In this document: positions 25,866-33,384 of the stretch, piece by piece
Position numbering within the stretch: position 1 is the first letter of the stretch
How the letters are laid out: each line of letters opens with the position of its first letter
Assembly: GCF_025950085.1 (NCBI RefSeq)
Contig: NZ_JAPDDS010000012.1
Location: 1 to 64,000 of the forward strand
Source: Luteolibacter flavescens
GTDB lineage: Bacteria > Verrucomicrobiota > Verrucomicrobiia > Verrucomicrobiales > Akkermansiaceae
Direction: 5' to 3'
Length of the DNA: 64,000 bases
The notes under the pieces: generated by a model
What the model saw: the letters and a program-made list of their open reading frames with translations, nothing else
Database searches by the model: none
What the model was told of the DNA's origin: nothing
Program-made: the position numbers and the translations under genes

Positions 25866-26453
25866 TTAGGTGGTTCCGTTGTTGCTATTGTAAAATCCGG
25901 CTGCGGCCGTGAGGCCTTGGGAGAGCGCAAGCTGCACAGCGGCAACGGCTCTTGCAAGTGTGTTTTCAAGCGCTTCCCGCTCATCCTCGCGGAAGGTTCC
26001 CAGCACGTGGCCGGTCATGTTTCCAGGCTCCGAGGCACCGATCCCGACCTTCAGCCGGGGGAAGGCGTCGCCTCCCAGATGCTCGATCATGGACTTGATT
26101 CCATTGTGCCCTCCGGCGCTGCCTCTCTCGCGGAAACGCAGCTTGCCGAGCGGCAGCGAGACATCGTCATAGACCACCAGCACCTGCTCCGGCGTCCACT
26201 TGTGAAAGGTGGTGATCTGGCGGACCGGCCGCCCGCTCAGGTTCATGAAGGACTGCGGCTTCACCAGCAGCACTCCGGACCCGGGGAGCTTCGCGACGTG
26301 GGATTGCCACTTCGGCTTCGACTCAAAGGGCACGCCGGCGAGCAGCGCAAGTCGCTCCAGCACCATGAAGCCCACATTGTGGCGGGTGTTCTCATACTGC
26401 CGGCCGGGATTGCCGAGGCCGACGACGAGGGGAATGGATGCTCCGGTTTCCAA
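25866..26453 (-). CDS. pth: Peptidyl-tRNA hydrolase
   Basis: A 195-residue enzyme that cleaves peptidyl-tRNA released from stalled ribosomes. Visible motifs are GLGNPGRQYENTRHNVGFM (residues 14-32, with the catalytic His in TRHNVG), then SFMNLSGRPV, and DVSLPLGKLRFRERGSAGGHNGIKSM. Length is normal. It is transcribed after rplY, with a hairpin between the two genes. A trailing FYNSNNGTT is lineage-specific. Confidence 0.96.
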   Translation of the reverse strand: METGASIPLVVGLGNPGRQYENTRHNVGFMVLERLALLAGVPFESKPKWQSHVAKLPGSGVLLVKPQSFMNLSGRPVRQITTFHKWTPEQVLVVYDDVSLPLGKLRFRERGSAGGHNGIKSMIEHLGGDAFPRLKVGIGASEPGNMTGHVLGTFREDEREALENTLARAVAAVQLALSQGLTAAAGFYNSNNGTT

Positions 26454-26519
26454 TGCGGGAATCTGAAATCTGAAACGTGAAATCCGGGATCTCAGATAAG
26501 AATCCCGGTCTTCAAAACA

Positions 26520-26551
26520 AAAGCCCGGGCCGCTGGTGCGGACCGGGCTTT
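26520..26551 (-). terminator. Hairpin after rplY, probably partial terminator
   Basis: On the minus strand AAAGCCCGG pairs with CCGGGCTTT and is followed by TTTTGTTTTG. It stands between rplY and pth, so pth may depend partly on read-through. A second hairpin, CCGGGAT/ATCCCGG (26484-26508), lies in the same gap. Confidence 0.75.
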
Positions 26552-26568
26552 CGGAAAAGAAATACCGA

Positions 26569-27156
26569 TCAAGCGGAGGCGGCGGCCTCGGAGACGGCGG
26601 CGGCGCTCTTCGCCACGTGGGCGATCACGACGTCGTCGGCGTGGGTCGCGGTGACACCGGCTGGAAGCTTCACGTCGCCGATGTGCAGCGAGTCGCCTTC
26701 GTTCAGGTGGGTCACGTCGAACTCGAGGACTTCCGGCAGCACGGAGGCCACGCAGCGGACTTCGAGGGTGTGGCCGAGCTGCTCGAGCAGGCCACCGGCC
26801 TTCACGCCTGCGGCTTCACCGGTGAGGTGCACCGGGATGTGGGCGGTGATTTCGCTGTTCTCGTCCACCGAGAGGAAGTCGATGTGCAGCGCCTTGCCCG
26901 AGAGCGGGTCGTGCTGGACGGTCTGGAGGAAGGCGAGCTGGTTCGCACCGCCGAGGTCCAGATTGATGAGAATGTTTTCCGAGGTGGCGTGGGCCAGCAG
27001 TTCGCCGAATGCCTTGGCATCCACCTTCAGGTTCTTGTTTTCGGTGCCGCGTCCGTAGATGACGGAAGGGATCCAGCCCTCGCGACGCAGTTGTTTGAGG
27101 ACACCGGAACCGGAGCGCTGGCGCGGTTCGGCTTTGAGAACGTGCTTCTTGGCCAT
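26569..27156 (-). CDS. rplY: 50S ribosomal protein L25, long (Ctc) form
   Basis: A 195-residue L25/general stress protein Ctc. The N-terminal L25 5S-rRNA-binding domain (residues 1-90) starts MAKKHVLKAEPRQRSGSGVLKQLRREG and includes IPSVIYGRG. The C-terminal TL5 domain (about 95-185) has HTLEVRCVASVLPEVLEFDVTHL. The ATG at 27156 was chosen for the conserved N-terminus. It is the first gene of the rplY-pth-rpsF-ssb operon, with a canonical promoter 60 bp upstream. Confidence 0.95.
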   Translation of the reverse strand: MAKKHVLKAEPRQRSGSGVLKQLRREGWIPSVIYGRGTENKNLKVDAKAFGELLAHATSENILINLDLGGANQLAFLQTVQHDPLSGKALHIDFLSVDENSEITAHIPVHLTGEAAGVKAGGLLEQLGHTLEVRCVASVLPEVLEFDVTHLNEGDSLHIGDVKLPAGVTATHADDVVIAHVAKSAAAVSEAAASA

Positions 27157-27217
27157 GACGAAATGGGCGTGAGGATTCAGGACCCTTGCCGCGAGATTTC
27201 CGCGGCCGGGGGCGGGG

Positions 27218-27246
27218 TCTGTAGCGGTCTCCCAGGGGTTTGTCAA
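27218..27246 (-). promoter_or_regulatory. Promoter of the rplY operon
   Basis: On the minus strand TTGACA (27246-27241), a 17-bp spacer and TACAGA (27223-27218) make a near-consensus housekeeping promoter. It drives leftward transcription into rplY, starting around 27211. It sits back to back with the retron promoter. Confidence 0.8.
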
Positions 27247-27294
27247 AATTTTGTTCAATGCGGTTTTCGGATCGTGTCCGGGATGCGGCGGGCT

Positions 27295-27324
27295 TTGACG
27301 TGATCGCATCCGTCGGCGTAGCGT
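27295..27324 (+). promoter_or_regulatory. Candidate promoter of the retron RNA
   Basis: TTGACG (27295-27300), an 18-bp spacer and TAGCGT (27319-27324). The -10 box is poor (TAGCGT against TATAAT). Its expected start, about 27331, coincides with the first base of the a1 arm of the retron RNA, which is why I keep it. Confidence 0.45.
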
Positions 27325-27330
27325 GATGAC

Positions 27331-27509
27331 GGATCGCAGGGAGGCCCGCGCGCCAAGCTGGCCATGTGTGGAAACGCACCCGGCCTCCCCGGGGATACCC
27401 CGGGGGATCGACTCATCAAGGCATCACGAGGCCCGGGCCTAGTCACGCTCCCGCGTGAAACCGCCCGCGCCAGACCGGACGCGTTGGTGCGCGGTGCCTC
27501 CTTGCATCC
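27331..27509 (+). ncRNA. Candidate retron msr-msd RNA
   Basis: The two ends pair: 27331-27354 (a1) with 27486-27509 (a2), in blocks GGAT/ATCC, GCAGGGAGG/CCTCCTTGC and CCGCGCGCC/GGTGCGCGG. That is 22 pairs, two of them G-U, with one bulge and one small internal loop. AAGC (27355-27358) follows a1 directly; its G is the expected branch point. Inside are a GGCC-GTGTG-gaaa-CGCAC-GGCC hairpin (27360-27385), an 8-bp stem CCCCGGGG/CCCCGGGG with an ATA loop (27387-27405), AGGCCCGGGCCT (27429-27440), TCACGC-tccc-GCGTGA (27443-27458) and CGCGCC/GGaCGCG (27466-27483). The msr/msd border is not readable. The reverse transcriptase starts 12 bp downstream. Confidence 0.75.
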
Positions 27510-27521
27510 ACCCGCCCGCCA

Positions 27522-28814
27522 ATGTCCTCCCGAGCCCACAGCATCCGCCTGCTGGCCGCCGCACTGGCGGCCGGGCCGATGGATGATGTGGAGGCACTGG
27601 TGGATCGCGCGAGGCCGCTGGTGGGGGACTTGGGAAAGGCCCGCTGGCTCAGGCCGCTGGCGGAAAAGCTGGCCCGCGAATTCGGAGCCCAGCCGCGCCC
27701 GACCGTGCGCCAAGTGATGGATCGCATCCTCGACCATCGTTCCTTCATCGAAGCATGGACGCGCGGGCAGGGTAGGATCACCGCCGCCCACGTGATGCCG
27801 GTGATGGCTCCGGCGGAGGGTGCCCCGAGGTCGTGGGATCTGCCGGGGATTTCCACGATAGGGGAGCTGTCCGATGTGTTGGGAATCCACGCCGATGACC
27901 TCGGCTGGCTGACCGCCTACGGCACAGCGGAGCACTACCGTCACCGCTGGCACCAGAAGCCCGACGGTCGCTTCCGGCTGATCGAGATGCCGAAGACCCT
28001 GCTGAAACACGTCCAGCGGAGGGTGCTGCGGCGGATCCTCGATGCGATCCCGCCGCACGAGGCGGCGATGGGGTTTCGCAAGGGAAGCTCGGTGCGTGAT
28101 TTCGTGGCACCGCACGCGGGCAGGCACGTGCTGGTCCGCATCGATCTGGAAGACTTCTTTCCCTCGATTTCCTCAGCCCGGGTGCTGCGGGTATTGCTGA
28201 CGGCGGGCTACCCCGAGGCCGTGGCGCATGCCCTGACCCGGCTGGTGACGCATGCCGCCCCTCACGGCGTCGTATCGGAGAAGCCGCTCGCGTGGGCGGC
28301 GAGGCGACGGCTGGCAACGCCTCATCTGCCGCAGGGGGCTCCGACTTCTCCCGCACTGGCAAACCTGTGTGCCTTCCGCCTCGATTGTCGCCTGGGCGGT
28401 CTCGCGAAGGCCGCGGGTGCTAATTACACGCGATACGCGGACGATCTCCTTTTCTCCGGCGGCGAGGATTTCGCGCGGCAGACGGGGCGCTTCGTTGTCG
28501 CGGCTGCGGCTGTCATCCTTGAAGAAGGATTCACGCCGAATCATCGCAAGACCCGCGTGATGCGTCGGGGGCAGCAGCAGCACGCTGCCGGGGTCATCCT
28601 CAACGAGCGGCCGAATATCGACCGCCGCGAATACGACCGGCTGAAGGCGATCTTGACGAATTGCGTCCGCCACGGGGCCGAGTTGCAGAACTGCGAGGGG
28701 CATGCGGACTTCGCGGCGTATCTGTCAGGAAAAATCTCGTGGGTCGCCTTCATCCATCCGGAGAAGGGGCGGAAGCTGCGTGCGATCTACGAGGGGATCG
28801 AGTGGGGCTTTTGA
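27522..28814 (+). CDS. Retron-type reverse transcriptase
   Basis: A 430-residue reverse transcriptase. Core motifs are MGFRKGSSVRDF, IDLEDFFPS (D208), LPQGAPTSPALANL (about 269-282) and YTRYADDLLFSG with YADD at 305-308. These are typical retron RT motifs, with both catalytic aspartates of YADD intact. An N-terminal extension of about 130 residues precedes the RT core, recalling myxobacterial (Mx162-like) enzymes. The region X and Y motifs read FVAPH and AAGVILN rather than the common NAxxH and VTG. The candidate msr-msd ends 12 bp before this ATG. No effector gene is adjacent: the next gene is phoR on the other strand. No Shine-Dalgarno is obvious. Confidence 0.93.
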   Translation: MSSRAHSIRLLAAALAAGPMDDVEALVDRARPLVGDLGKARWLRPLAEKLAREFGAQPRPTVRQVMDRILDHRSFIEAWTRGQGRITAAHVMPVMAPAEGAPRSWDLPGISTIGELSDVLGIHADDLGWLTAYGTAEHYRHRWHQKPDGRFRLIEMPKTLLKHVQRRVLRRILDAIPPHEAAMGFRKGSSVRDFVAPHAGRHVLVRIDLEDFFPSISSARVLRVLLTAGYPEAVAHALTRLVTHAAPHGVVSEKPLAWAARRRLATPHLPQGAPTSPALANLCAFRLDCRLGGLAKAAGANYTRYADDLLFSGGEDFARQTGRFVVAAAAVILEEGFTPNHRKTRVMRRGQQQHAAGVILNERPNIDRREYDRLKAILTNCVRHGAELQNCEGHADFAAYLSGKISWVAFIHPEKGRKLRAIYEGIEWGF

Positions 28815-28828
28815 TGCGCCGTCCACAC

Positions 28829-28849
28829 GTGTCGACGGAACGTCGACAC
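28829..28849. terminator. Perfect hairpin after the retron RT gene
   Basis: GTGTCGACG-gaa-CGTCGACAC is a perfect 9-bp stem with a three-base loop, between the convergent RT and phoR genes. CCCCTT follows on the plus strand. It may terminate both genes or be an inserted palindrome; no U-rich tail is visible. Confidence 0.5.
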
Positions 28850-28868
28850 CCCTTATCAAGAAGGCCGG

Positions 28869-30152
28869 TCAATCCGTCATCTTCTGCAATTCCGGCAGCG
28901 CATTTGCCTCGGCCTCGGCGAGAAGGCGTGCCTCGGCCTCGCGCGGGACTTCCATGGTGAAGCGCGTCTCCTGGCCCGGGGTCGAGCTGACGTCGATGCC
29001 GCCGCCGTGCGCTTCCACCGCGCGCTTCACAATTGAAAGCCCGAGTCCGGTGCCCTTGATCTCTTCCTGCGAGTGGTGCTTTTCCACCCGGTAGAAGCGT
29101 CGGAAAATGTGCGGCAGGTCTGCACTCGGGATGCCCACGCCATCGTCGGCCACCCAGATGCGGGTCACTTCTTCATTCCGGCTGCAGCCGATGGTCACGG
29201 TGAGGCCGGGACGTGGATTCTGCTTCAACGCGTTTTCGACAAGGTTGAAGAGCACCTGCGTCCAGTAAAAGCGATCGCCGGCGAAGGTGAAATCGAGATC
29301 CGGCATGTCGATCTTGATCGTCGCCTGCTGGTTGTGGATCACGGATTCCAAACGCTCCAGCACGTCGCTCACGCAGGAGCGGATGCGGAAAGGCTTCACC
29401 TTCAGCGCTGCTGCTTCGCCGGACTCGAGACGGGAGATGACAAGCATGTCCTCCACGATGCGGGAGATGCGCTCGGTGTGCTTGCGCATCACCTTCAGGA
29501 AGCGGCGCGTGAGCTCCTTGTCGTCGAGCAGGTCGTCGTCGATGAGGTTTTCCAGGTAGCCATTGATGATGGCCAGCGGCGTCCGGAGCTCGTGGGAAGC
29601 ATTGGCCACGAAGTCCTTGCGGATCTGTTCTGTTTGATACTCGCTGGTCACGTCACGAATTACGACTCGGGTGGTGGGATCGTCCGCCGGGCTGTCGGAA
29701 AGCCGGGCGGCGTCGATGACCCAGGCGTTCATCCCGCGGCGCTCCTGGTCGCCCAGCGGGGAAGATTGTTGAGGGAGCACGGCGCGCGTCACCGTGGGCT
29801 CGCCGGTGTCCAGGCAGCGCATCAGCGCGGCGGCGAGACGTTGGTCGAGGAAGGCTTCCTGCACCGTCCGCCCGGTCAGGTCCCGGCCGCGGAAGAGGGT
29901 GCGCGCCGCCTTGTTCGCAAAGAGGACGCGTGAATTCGCATCTACCAGCATGAAGGCGTCGCCCAGCGCGTCGAGGAGCTGGTCGCGCTCCCGCTTCGCC
30001 TGTCGCAGGTCCAGATCCAGCTTCAGCTTCCACGCGGAGACCTCCTCGTTGAATTTCTTTCGCGCCCGTCGCAGGCGCAGCGCCGTGACGCCGAGTGCGG
30101 CAATGGCTGCCAGCGCGGCTACGGATGAAAAGGTGGCAAATGGCTCGGGCAT
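28869..30152 (-). CDS. phoR: PhoR-like sensor histidine kinase
   Basis: A 427-residue kinase. One N-terminal membrane helix is at about 8-30. A PAS domain follows (residues 60-175; DALGDAFMLVDANSRVLFAN). HisKA has the phosphorylated His in FVANASHELRTPLAIINGYL, and the ATPase domain carries NLVENALKQNPRP, DDGVGIPSADLPHIF and GTGLGLSIVKRAVEAHGG. It ends the phoB-phoR operon with the response regulator two bases upstream. By family it senses phosphate status, usually through Pst proteins, which are not encoded here; another signal is possible. Confidence 0.9.
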   Translation of the reverse strand: MPEPFATFSSVAALAAIAALGVTALRLRRARKKFNEEVSAWKLKLDLDLRQAKRERDQLLDALGDAFMLVDANSRVLFANKAARTLFRGRDLTGRTVQEAFLDQRLAAALMRCLDTGEPTVTRAVLPQQSSPLGDQERRGMNAWVIDAARLSDSPADDPTTRVVIRDVTSEYQTEQIRKDFVANASHELRTPLAIINGYLENLIDDDLLDDKELTRRFLKVMRKHTERISRIVEDMLVISRLESGEAAALKVKPFRIRSCVSDVLERLESVIHNQQATIKIDMPDLDFTFAGDRFYWTQVLFNLVENALKQNPRPGLTVTIGCSRNEEVTRIWVADDGVGIPSADLPHIFRRFYRVEKHHSQEEIKGTGLGLSIVKRAVEAHGGGIDVSSTPGQETRFTMEVPREAEARLLAEAEANALPELQKMTD

Positions 30153-30154
30153 CC

Positions 30155-30832
30155 TCAGAGTGAGGACACGCAGTAGCCAATGCCACGCACGGTTTCAACC
30201 ATCGCTGCATGATCGCCGAGTTTCTGACGGAGCCGCTTCATGTGGGTGTCGAGGGTCCGGCTGTGGACCTCGTCGCTGTATCCCCAGACGGTGCGGAGGA
30301 GGTCATTGCGGTCCTGTGCCTTGCCCGCACGCTCGGTGAGGAAGAGCAGCAGCTTGAACTCGGTGGAGGTCAGTTCGACCGGCTCACCTTCGAGGTAGAA
30401 CTTGAGAGAATTCTTGTCGAAGCGGAAGGGCCCGTAGCTCACTTCCACGGAGCCCGGCGGGCCATCGCTGCGCTTCAGCACGGCTTGCACGCGGAGCATC
30501 AGCTCCTTCGGGGAAAACGGCTTGGTCAGGTAGTCGTCGGCACCGGCCTCGAGCCCCTGGATGCGATCCTCGGTCTGGGCGCGGGCGGTCAGCATGATGA
30601 CCGGGATATCCCGGCTGCGGGAGTCGCGGCGGAGTTCCTTGAAAACCCCATAGCCGTCCTTGCCGGGCAGCATCAGGTCCAGGATCACCAGATCGGGCCG
30701 CTCGCGGATGGCCACCTCGGTGCCGGTGATGCCATCGTGTGCTTTCAGGACGGAAAAGCCCGCGCGCTCCAAGTTGAAGCCCACCAGGTCTGCGATGTCG
30801 CGTTCATCCTCGACGATCAGGATTTTCTGCAT
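30155..30832 (-). CDS. phoB: PhoB-like OmpR-family response regulator
   Basis: A 225-residue response regulator: receiver domain at residues 1-120 (DERDIADLVGFNLERAGF, phospho-acceptor Asp in LVILDLMLPGKDG, switch Lys in DDYLTKPFSPKEL) and a winged-helix DNA-binding domain (LTSTEFKLLLFLTERAGKAQDRNDLL, then RTLDTHMKRLRQKLG). It is cotranscribed with the kinase gene, two bases apart. I searched upstream for direct repeats of a Pho box and found only a weak match, so self-regulation is not established. Confidence 0.9.
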   Translation of the reverse strand: MQKILIVEDERDIADLVGFNLERAGFSVLKAHDGITGTEVAIRERPDLVILDLMLPGKDGYGVFKELRRDSRSRDIPVIMLTARAQTEDRIQGLEAGADDYLTKPFSPKELMLRVQAVLKRSDGPPGSVEVSYGPFRFDKNSLKFYLEGEPVELTSTEFKLLLFLTERAGKAQDRNDLLRTVWGYSDEVHSRTLDTHMKRLRQKLGDHAAMVETVRGIGYCVSSL

Positions 30833-30850
30833 GCGCGCTGAGCTTTAGGG

Positions 30851-30878
30851 GCGCCCCGTGACGGCGGGAACGGGGCGC
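30851..30878 (-). other. Perfect hairpin in the phoB leader
   Basis: GCGCCCCGT pairs with ACGGGGCGC around a ten-base loop. It lies between the predicted phoB promoter and the phoB start, so it would be part of the phoB 5' leader. No T-tract follows on either strand. It might be a leader structure or a terminator remnant of the upstream gene. Confidence 0.45.
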
Positions 30879-30903
30879 TTGTGACGAAATCGACAGATAG
30901 CAG

Positions 30904-30932
30904 ATTAGCAAATCTTAAGCACTCTTTTTCAA
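30904..30932 (-). promoter_or_regulatory. Promoter of phoB-phoR
   Basis: On the minus strand TTGAAA (30932-30927), a 17-bp spacer and GCTAAT (30909-30904). It lies 72 bp upstream of the phoB start, in an AT-rich gap. Confidence 0.65.
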
Positions 30933-30937
30933 GGGCA

Positions 30938-31444
30938 TCAGTCGCTTTGGAAGCGGAATTCATCGTGCGCGATGCTGAGATTGGCGCATTCTTGGAAGAC
31001 GCGCGCTGCGAAATCGTTGCTGGCTCTGGGTGGCAAATGGAACGCCAGTTGCGGGTAACCCTCCAACTCCACCGCTGGCGAATCTGCAGACAAGCAGGCC
31101 ATGGGATCACGCATCGCGCCCAAAAGATCGTCCGACAAGGGATTCCGCAGCGCCCGGCGTGGTGAACTCCAAACCAAAAGACGGACGCCATCGCTTGCAT
31201 CTGTGAGGCATGCTGAGACCTTGGCTGAGTCCAGAATTGGATGAATGATCCACACATTCTGGCGGCCTGTTTTCGCAAGTCCCAGTGCCCGGGCATGATC
31301 TGTCATCGCCCGGGATGAGACCTCGTCTCCGGTCGCCGACTGGTGGGTACAGCTCTCGAAGCCAAGTGACAGGAGAGCAAAGACTCCCCATGTCAAAGCC
31401 CGGCGTGCGATTCGGATCACCGGTCTGCCATTTTCCTGTGCCAT
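30938..31444 (-). CDS. Putative lipoprotein of unknown function
   Basis: A 168-residue protein with an N-terminal hydrophobic stretch (RALTWGVFALLSLGFESC) ending in a Cys, a possible though imperfect lipobox. The rest is not recognised; VWIIHPILDSAKVSACLTDAS and LLVWSSPRRALRNPLSDDLLG read like a real protein. Its start overlaps the end of the upstream Lrp-like gene by 28 bp. The codon pattern is plausible but the gene could start later. Cell-surface location is only a guess. Confidence 0.55.
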   Translation of the reverse strand: MAQENGRPVIRIARRALTWGVFALLSLGFESCTHQSATGDEVSSRAMTDHARALGLAKTGRQNVWIIHPILDSAKVSACLTDASDGVRLLVWSSPRRALRNPLSDDLLGAMRDPMACLSADSPAVELEGYPQLAFHLPPRASNDFAARVFQECANLSIAHDEFRFQSD

Positions 31445-32526
31445 TCTTTGTAGACCACCGGGGAAATTTCGGACGGTTTGATCTCCGAGCGGCCACCCCA
31501 GAAGACATTCGTGTAGGAAACCGGGATGCCGATGCTTTCCAGGTGGCGGTCGATGGCCGCCTTGTGCTCCAGCACGCGCGGCTTCTCGGTGCCGTGGACC
31601 ACGCCCATGATATTCACGTCGCCGAATTGCGGGCCGCCCTCGCGCCAGTAGCAGTGGGTCATGCAGTAGTGGCGGCCGACCTCGCCGCCGGCCTCGATCT
31701 CGCGGCCCTTTGGCACGGCCCAGTGGAAGAGTCCATTGAAGCGGGTGACACGCTCGCCGGTCGAGGAAGGCTTCACGTGCTCGAGGAAGGTGGAAAAGCG
31801 GCCGATGACCTTCTTGTCATTCAGCGTTGTGGCCACCTCGCAGAAGCGGTCCACGGAGACGCCTGCCTTTGCCGCGCGGCCATCCCACGGGCTGGCGATG
31901 ACTTCCTCGGGGAGAAGTTCCTCCTTCAGGGCGAGCAGCACATCCCACTCTTCCTGAGTGAGATCGACTGGCACGGTGGTCATCATCACCGCCGTTTCCT
32001 CCGCCTTTTCGCCGGGCTCCAGGGAGCGGCGGCGGACGTGCCCCACGCCGAGGGCGAAGACACCATTGGCCGGCATCAGGAGATATTCCGTCGCGCCGGT
32101 CAGGCGGAGCAGGGCGGTGGCGTGCTCGTCGAGCGACTCGCCGACCGGCACTTTCAGGGTGGTCCACAGGCGATAGCCGGAGCCGGAGACCTCGGTATCC
32201 GTCGAGCGGATGACCACATGGCCGGAGAAAGGGTCCTCCTTTGCCATGAAGTCGAAGGCGGCATTCAGCTTTTCTTCCGGCACCTTCCAGGCGACCAGCG
32301 CGCCGTGGGCGAGCTTCGTGGAAAGCAGCGTCTGGCGCACCCGGCGGACCACGCCCGCCTCCAGCATCGCGCGGATGCGCTCCAGCACGGTGCCGAGGTC
32401 CACGCCGCTTTTCTCCGCGATCACATGGAAGGGATGCCGGTGGAATCCGGACACGAGGTCTTCCGAAACGGCGAGGATCTGCGCGTTGATCGGATCGTTG
32501 TGCTCGACGGGGATGGTGTGCTGCAT
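31417..32526 (-). CDS. Tandem Lrp/AsnC-like protein, NirDL/AhbAB (siroheme decarboxylase)-like
   Basis: A 369-residue protein built of two similar halves. Each has an AsnC-like winged helix: residues 12-75 with HRHPFHVIAEKSGVDLGTVLERIRAML, and about 180-245. Each helix-turn-helix is followed by a ferredoxin-like domain (FNGLFHWAVP, MTHCYWREGGPQFGDVNIMGVVHG). Such two-module proteins match the NirDL and AhbA/AhbB siroheme decarboxylases better than DNA-binding Lrp. The ATG at 32526 gives a clean HTH start. No other haem d1 or alternative-haem gene is nearby, so the enzymatic reading remains tentative. Confidence 0.68.
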   Translation of the reverse strand: MQHTIPVEHNDPINAQILAVSEDLVSGFHRHPFHVIAEKSGVDLGTVLERIRAMLEAGVVRRVRQTLLSTKLAHGALVAWKVPEEKLNAAFDFMAKEDPFSGHVVIRSTDTEVSGSGYRLWTTLKVPVGESLDEHATALLRLTGATEYLLMPANGVFALGVGHVRRRSLEPGEKAEETAVMMTTVPVDLTQEEWDVLLALKEELLPEEVIASPWDGRAAKAGVSVDRFCEVATTLNDKKVIGRFSTFLEHVKPSSTGERVTRFNGLFHWAVPKGREIEAGGEVGRHYCMTHCYWREGGPQFGDVNIMGVVHGTEKPRVLEHKAAIDRHLESIGIPVSYTNVFWGGRSEIKPSEISPVVYKEWHRKMADR

Positions 32527-32681
32527 GGGCGAAAGGCTAGGGCTCCGGATACGCTCCCGCCACGCGGAATTTGCGCGAAATGACGCACGCCCGGTCGCTT
32601 TGGCGCTGGAGCCGCGGAAAAATCGATGGTCCGGAGGCATCGCTATTTTACAATTCCGGCGTATCATCGGAAAACCGAGTT

Positions 32682-33383
32682 ATGCCCGCATTCCAAACGA
32701 CGCGTTGGTCCATGGTGGCCCGAGCAGGTGGAGAGGACGAGGAATCGCGGGAGGCTGCGCTCGACCTGCTGTGCCGGGCCTATTGGAAGCCGGCGCACCA
32801 GTTCGTGGTGAATTCCGGGCGGGATGAGGAAAGCGCGCGCGATCTGGTGCAGGAATTCTTTTCCCGCGGGCTGCAGCGCAATTGGCTGGCCTCGGCGGAC
32901 CCGGAGCGCGGGCGCTTCCGCTCCTACCTGCTCGTGGTGCTGAAGCGCTTCCTGGCGGACGAGCGTATCTGGAGCGGCAGGCAAAGGCGTGGCGGCGGCG
33001 CGGCACATGTGTCGATCGAACTGGTGGATTCCGACCGCCTCAAGGAGCCGGGCAGCTCCCCCGAAGCGGCCTACGACCGGCAATGGGCGCTGACTGTTTT
33101 GGAAAGAGCGGCGGATCAATTGCGCGCGGAATGCGACGCGGCGGGGAAAGCCCGGCACTTCGAGTTGCTGGCCCCTTTTCTCGATGGGGATGGCCGGGAC
33201 ATCGGCCATGCGGCGGCTGCCGATGCGCTGGGAATGAGCACCGGGGCGGTGGCCATGGCGATCGGGCGGCTGCGCTCGCGGATGCGGGATCTGGTCAGGC
33301 GGGAAGTGGCGGCGACCTTGGCCGATGAGGCCGACGTCGAGGCGGAACTCGCGGAGCTCATCGCCGCGCTGCGGCCGCACTAG
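32682..33383 (+). CDS. ECF-like RNA polymerase sigma factor
   Basis: A 233-residue sigma factor. The start MPAFQTTRWSMV is typical of planctomycete/verrucomicrobial sigma factors paired with Ser/Thr kinases. Region 2 spans about residues 25-90 (SARDLVQEFFSRGLQRNWLASADPERGRFRSYLL), and the region 4 helix-turn-helix lies near residue 175-210 (HAAAADALGMSTGAVAMAIGRLRSRMRDLV). The kinase gene starts one base after its stop, so the two are coupled. It should direct a dedicated regulon, perhaps including the three large secreted-protein genes that follow; no motif was tested. Confidence 0.88.
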   Translation: MPAFQTTRWSMVARAGGEDEESREAALDLLCRAYWKPAHQFVVNSGRDEESARDLVQEFFSRGLQRNWLASADPERGRFRSYLLVVLKRFLADERIWSGRQRRGGGAAHVSIELVDSDRLKEPGSSPEAAYDRQWALTVLERAADQLRAECDAAGKARHFELLAPFLDGDGRDIGHAAAADALGMSTGAVAMAIGRLRSRMRDLVRREVAATLADEADVEAELAELIAALRPH

Positions 33384-33384
33384 C

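Noticed and set aside
28829-28849. The GTGTCGACG hairpin as part of the retron RNA
   Set aside because: It lies after the RT stop codon, while retron RNAs of this type precede the RT and the upstream a1/a2 pair already encloses a full candidate.
30879-30937. A possible Pho box (CTGTCG...GTCAC) upstream of phoB
   Set aside because: The half-sites are spaced about nine instead of eleven bases apart and match the consensus poorly.
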